The notes beneath the pieces were generated by a model that did no database searches, was not told the DNA's origin, and was given only the letters and a program-made list of their open reading frames with translations. From Furcasterigmium furcatum (Eukaryota > Ascomycota > Sordariomycetes > Glomerellales > Plectosphaerellaceae): a stretch of 64,000 bases of DNA. The stretch covers positions 434,001 to 498,000 of the forward strand of contig BCIA01000008.1 in the NCBI GenBank assembly GCA_001599815.1, written 5' to 3'. Both the position numbers and the translations under genes were made by a program. Shown here one piece after another: positions 62,348 through 64,000 of the stretch (position 1 is its first letter; the number at the start of each line of letters is the position of its first letter).

Positions 62348-64000
62348 TCATGGTCCCAAGCTCATGTCAGAACCCTCGAGCAGTCGCCGAGCCGTGTCGA
62401 GACGTCGCCGCAGATCGCGGCTCTCCGGCGAGGCCTTGCCAGCCTCGCTCAGGCCGAGAACGCACTTTCCTAGGCTGGCCACGAGCCGCTCCACGAGGAT
62501 CTGGTCATCCCGTGCGAGCTGCTGCATCGCCGGGTTCTCGCCGCCCACGCCTTCCTTGGAGTAGATGCTGGCTGTTTCGTTCATCAGGCTTTCCGCCACG
62601 TGCTTCAAGGCAGGCTCTGGAGACCCATGGGGCGGCGTGCCCTGCGGCGTCAGCACGCCCCCGCTCAGCCTGGGCCTATTCACCAGCGGGAAACTGCGTG
62701 TCGTGCCGACGGACTCGAACGAGGCAACAGACGGCCGTCCCCTATAAGCGGCTGAGCTGCTGAACGGTCGCGAGTAGATGACGGAGCTGGATCGTTGTCG
62801 CAAAGGTCGTTCGTCGGATAAGCTGCGCGGCGAGTCGTCGCTGACATCGGGCCCAAAAGTGGTTTTTGTCGCCGTGAGGGGGCTATCCGTCCGGTCTGGC
62901 AGCATGACGACCTGAGCGGTTGAAATCTCAACATCGTCGTTCAAGCTCTGCGCTCTGCTGGACCGTCCCTCGGTCGCCGTAGCAAACGAGTCAACCGTGT
63001 TCATCGTATCGACGCTCCCCCGACGGCGCATCGACATGCTGCTGTCGGCGGCCTCAGGACCTCGGGTTGTTTCTACCGACTCGTCCGACCCAACGCTGCT
63101 GGTGCTGTTTCGGCGGCGGCTGAACGATCCGAGAGCGCTGTGTAGGAAGAAGTGCTCGTAATCGAAGGCGTCCTCGCGGTCTTCGTGGGAGAGAGGTGTC
63201 TGGTGCGTGTCGTGATAGACCGAGTCTCCGCTCTCGCTGATGTCGTCGCGGTCAAGGGTGTTGTCGTCCAGTTCGAAGCCATCTTCCGTGCGCATGTCAT
63301 CGTCATCATCGACACCCTGTGCCCCTTCGACACCTGAAGTATTGCGTTCCTCCTCGCGGATAGCCTCCTGCGCAGCCACATACTCGCTAGCCACCGATTC
63401 TTCGTCATCCTCAATAATATGCTGCGCGGGGACCGCGGCTTGCATCTTCGCGAGACCGTCCCCATCCACGCTTTCGAGCTCGCCGTTCCAAGGGTTCCGG
63501 CCGAGCGGCGTGTTGGGTGTACTGGGAGACTCCTCCTTGACCGGTCCAGCATACCATTGGTCCACCTGTGCGTGAGTGAACGGGCTGGGGGTCCTCAGGC
63601 TCTGCAGACTGCGCCGTTTCATGCTGTCCTGCCGAGCCTGGTCCCGCAAGGACGAGAGCCGGCCTTTCAGGTCTTGCATCTGGTCCTTCAAGTCTCGCAC
63701 TTGGGCCACGGATGCTGATCGTGTCAACCCATGCTCCTCATACGAGCCAAAGGTTGGGCTCAGAAAACTGTCCAGCCTGGCGCTGTCCCGCTTAAACTGA
63801 GCCTCCGCAGACGGGTCATTCTCGCTCAAGATCTCCAACTGGGTATCGAGTGGGTGGTGAGCAAGCCTGCCTCTCGAGTACCCGCCGACCAAGTCGCCCA
63901 TGCTCTGAGAGCCCGACAGCGGTTGCCGGTAGCCACCCGCAGCCCCAAGGGCACTCGCGGCCCTCTTCATCTGGGGGCCACCTGAGCTTTCGGGGCCGGA
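62348..64000 (-). CDS. Disordered hypothetical protein, 5' end beyond the window
   Basis: The frame is open from the right edge to the stop at 62348 (550 residues visible). An ATG at 63970 exists, but codons upstream of it (coding SGPESSGGPQ) remain open to the edge, so the protein probably starts outside. It is mostly low-complexity Ser/Asp/Glu/Arg. A short coiled coil lies at VRDLKDQMQDLKGRLSSLRDQARQ. Blocks SRRRNSTSSVGSD and RPRLSGGVLTPQGTPPHGSP look like kinase sites, and the conserved-looking C-terminal helix is RRRLDTARRLLEGSD. This resembles fungal polarity or cytoskeletal scaffolds, but I do not recognise a family. Confidence 0.65.
   Translation of the reverse strand, partial: SGPESSGGPQMKRAASALGAAGGYRQPLSGSQSMGDLVGGYSRGRLAHHPLDTQLEILSENDPSAEAQFKRDSARLDSFLSPTFGSYEEHGLTRSASVAQVRDLKDQMQDLKGRLSSLRDQARQDSMKRRSLQSLRTPSPFTHAQVDQWYAGPVKEESPSTPNTPLGRNPWNGELESVDGDGLAKMQAAVPAQHIIEDDEESVASEYVAAQEAIREEERNTSGVEGAQGVDDDDDMRTEDGFELDDNTLDRDDISESGDSVYHDTHQTPLSHEDREDAFDYEHFFLHSALGSFSRRRNSTSSVGSDESVETTRGPEAADSSMSMRRRGSVDTMNTVDSFATATEGRSSRAQSLNDDVEISTAQVVMLPDRTDSPLTATKTTFGPDVSDDSPRSLSDERPLRQRSSSVIYSRPFSSSAAYRGRPSVASFESVGTTRSFPLVNRPRLSGGVLTPQGTPPHGSPEPALKHVAESLMNETASIYSKEGVGGENPAMQQLARDDQILVERLVASLGKCVLGLSEAGKASPESRDLRRRLDTARRLLEGSDMSLGP

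Noticed and set aside
1..64000. CRISPR arrays, prokaryotic operons, intact transposons or viral genes
   Set aside because: Spliced fungal genes throughout; no regularly spaced repeats, transposase, integrase or reverse-transcriptase motifs were seen.

Overview
The window looks like filamentous ascomycete (Pezizomycotina) nuclear DNA, most likely a Sordariomycete. Genes are compact and separated by short intergenic stretches. Introns are 46-94 bp with GT...AG ends and CTRAC-type branch sites. The gene families (Zn2Cys6 factor, Clr5-ankyrin, SesA-NACHT-WD40, CorA-like ankyrin, Fig1) are typical of these fungi. One ambiguous base (n) sits at 410. Gene models below were spliced by eye, and reading phase was checked across every junction.

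Layout. 1-5.8 kb: the 3' part of a Zn2Cys6 regulator, then a divergent pair of an FAD amine oxidase (amadoriase/saccharopine-oxidase type) and a Dal5-like permease, which could be a small catabolic unit. 6.8-22.7 kb: accessory-type genes, namely a Clr5-ankyrin protein, a membrane protein with an L-domain-like ectodomain, an orphan ORF and a large SesA-NACHT-WD40 (NLR-like) protein. The gaps here hold a 27-bp direct repeat and two strong hairpins. 23.6-28.4 kb: a secreted protein, a Golgi-type GT8 glycosyltransferase and a Fig1-family membrane protein. 28.7-33.1 kb: a nine-exon ankyrin/CorA-like protein with a long proline-rich insert. 33.6-38.9 kb: a MerB-like protein, a decayed amidohydrolase pseudogene and an amidase. 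39.1-44.8 kb: a 1,834-residue protein joining a nucleotidyltransferase-like head to ankyrin repeats.

45.8-64 kb is more housekeeping: a mitochondrial-type orphan, a snoRNA host region, a PLC-like protein, tRNA-Pro(AGG), an orphan ORF, a 4.6-kb gene-free stretch, SAM synthetase, GPN3, an APQ12-like protein and a disordered protein running off the right edge.

The most notable item is at 47.4-48.8 kb. It has no convincing ORF, but the + strand shows a chain of introns, four of which each carry one box C/D snoRNA with terminal stems and 11-15 nt complementarity to rRNA. Two match the guide content of yeast snR51 and snR41, which are neighbours in a yeast snoRNA cluster. Other leads are the nucleotidyltransferase-ankyrin fusion, the MerB homologue lacking the catalytic Asp, the pseudogene, and the local concentration of ankyrin/STAND proteins.
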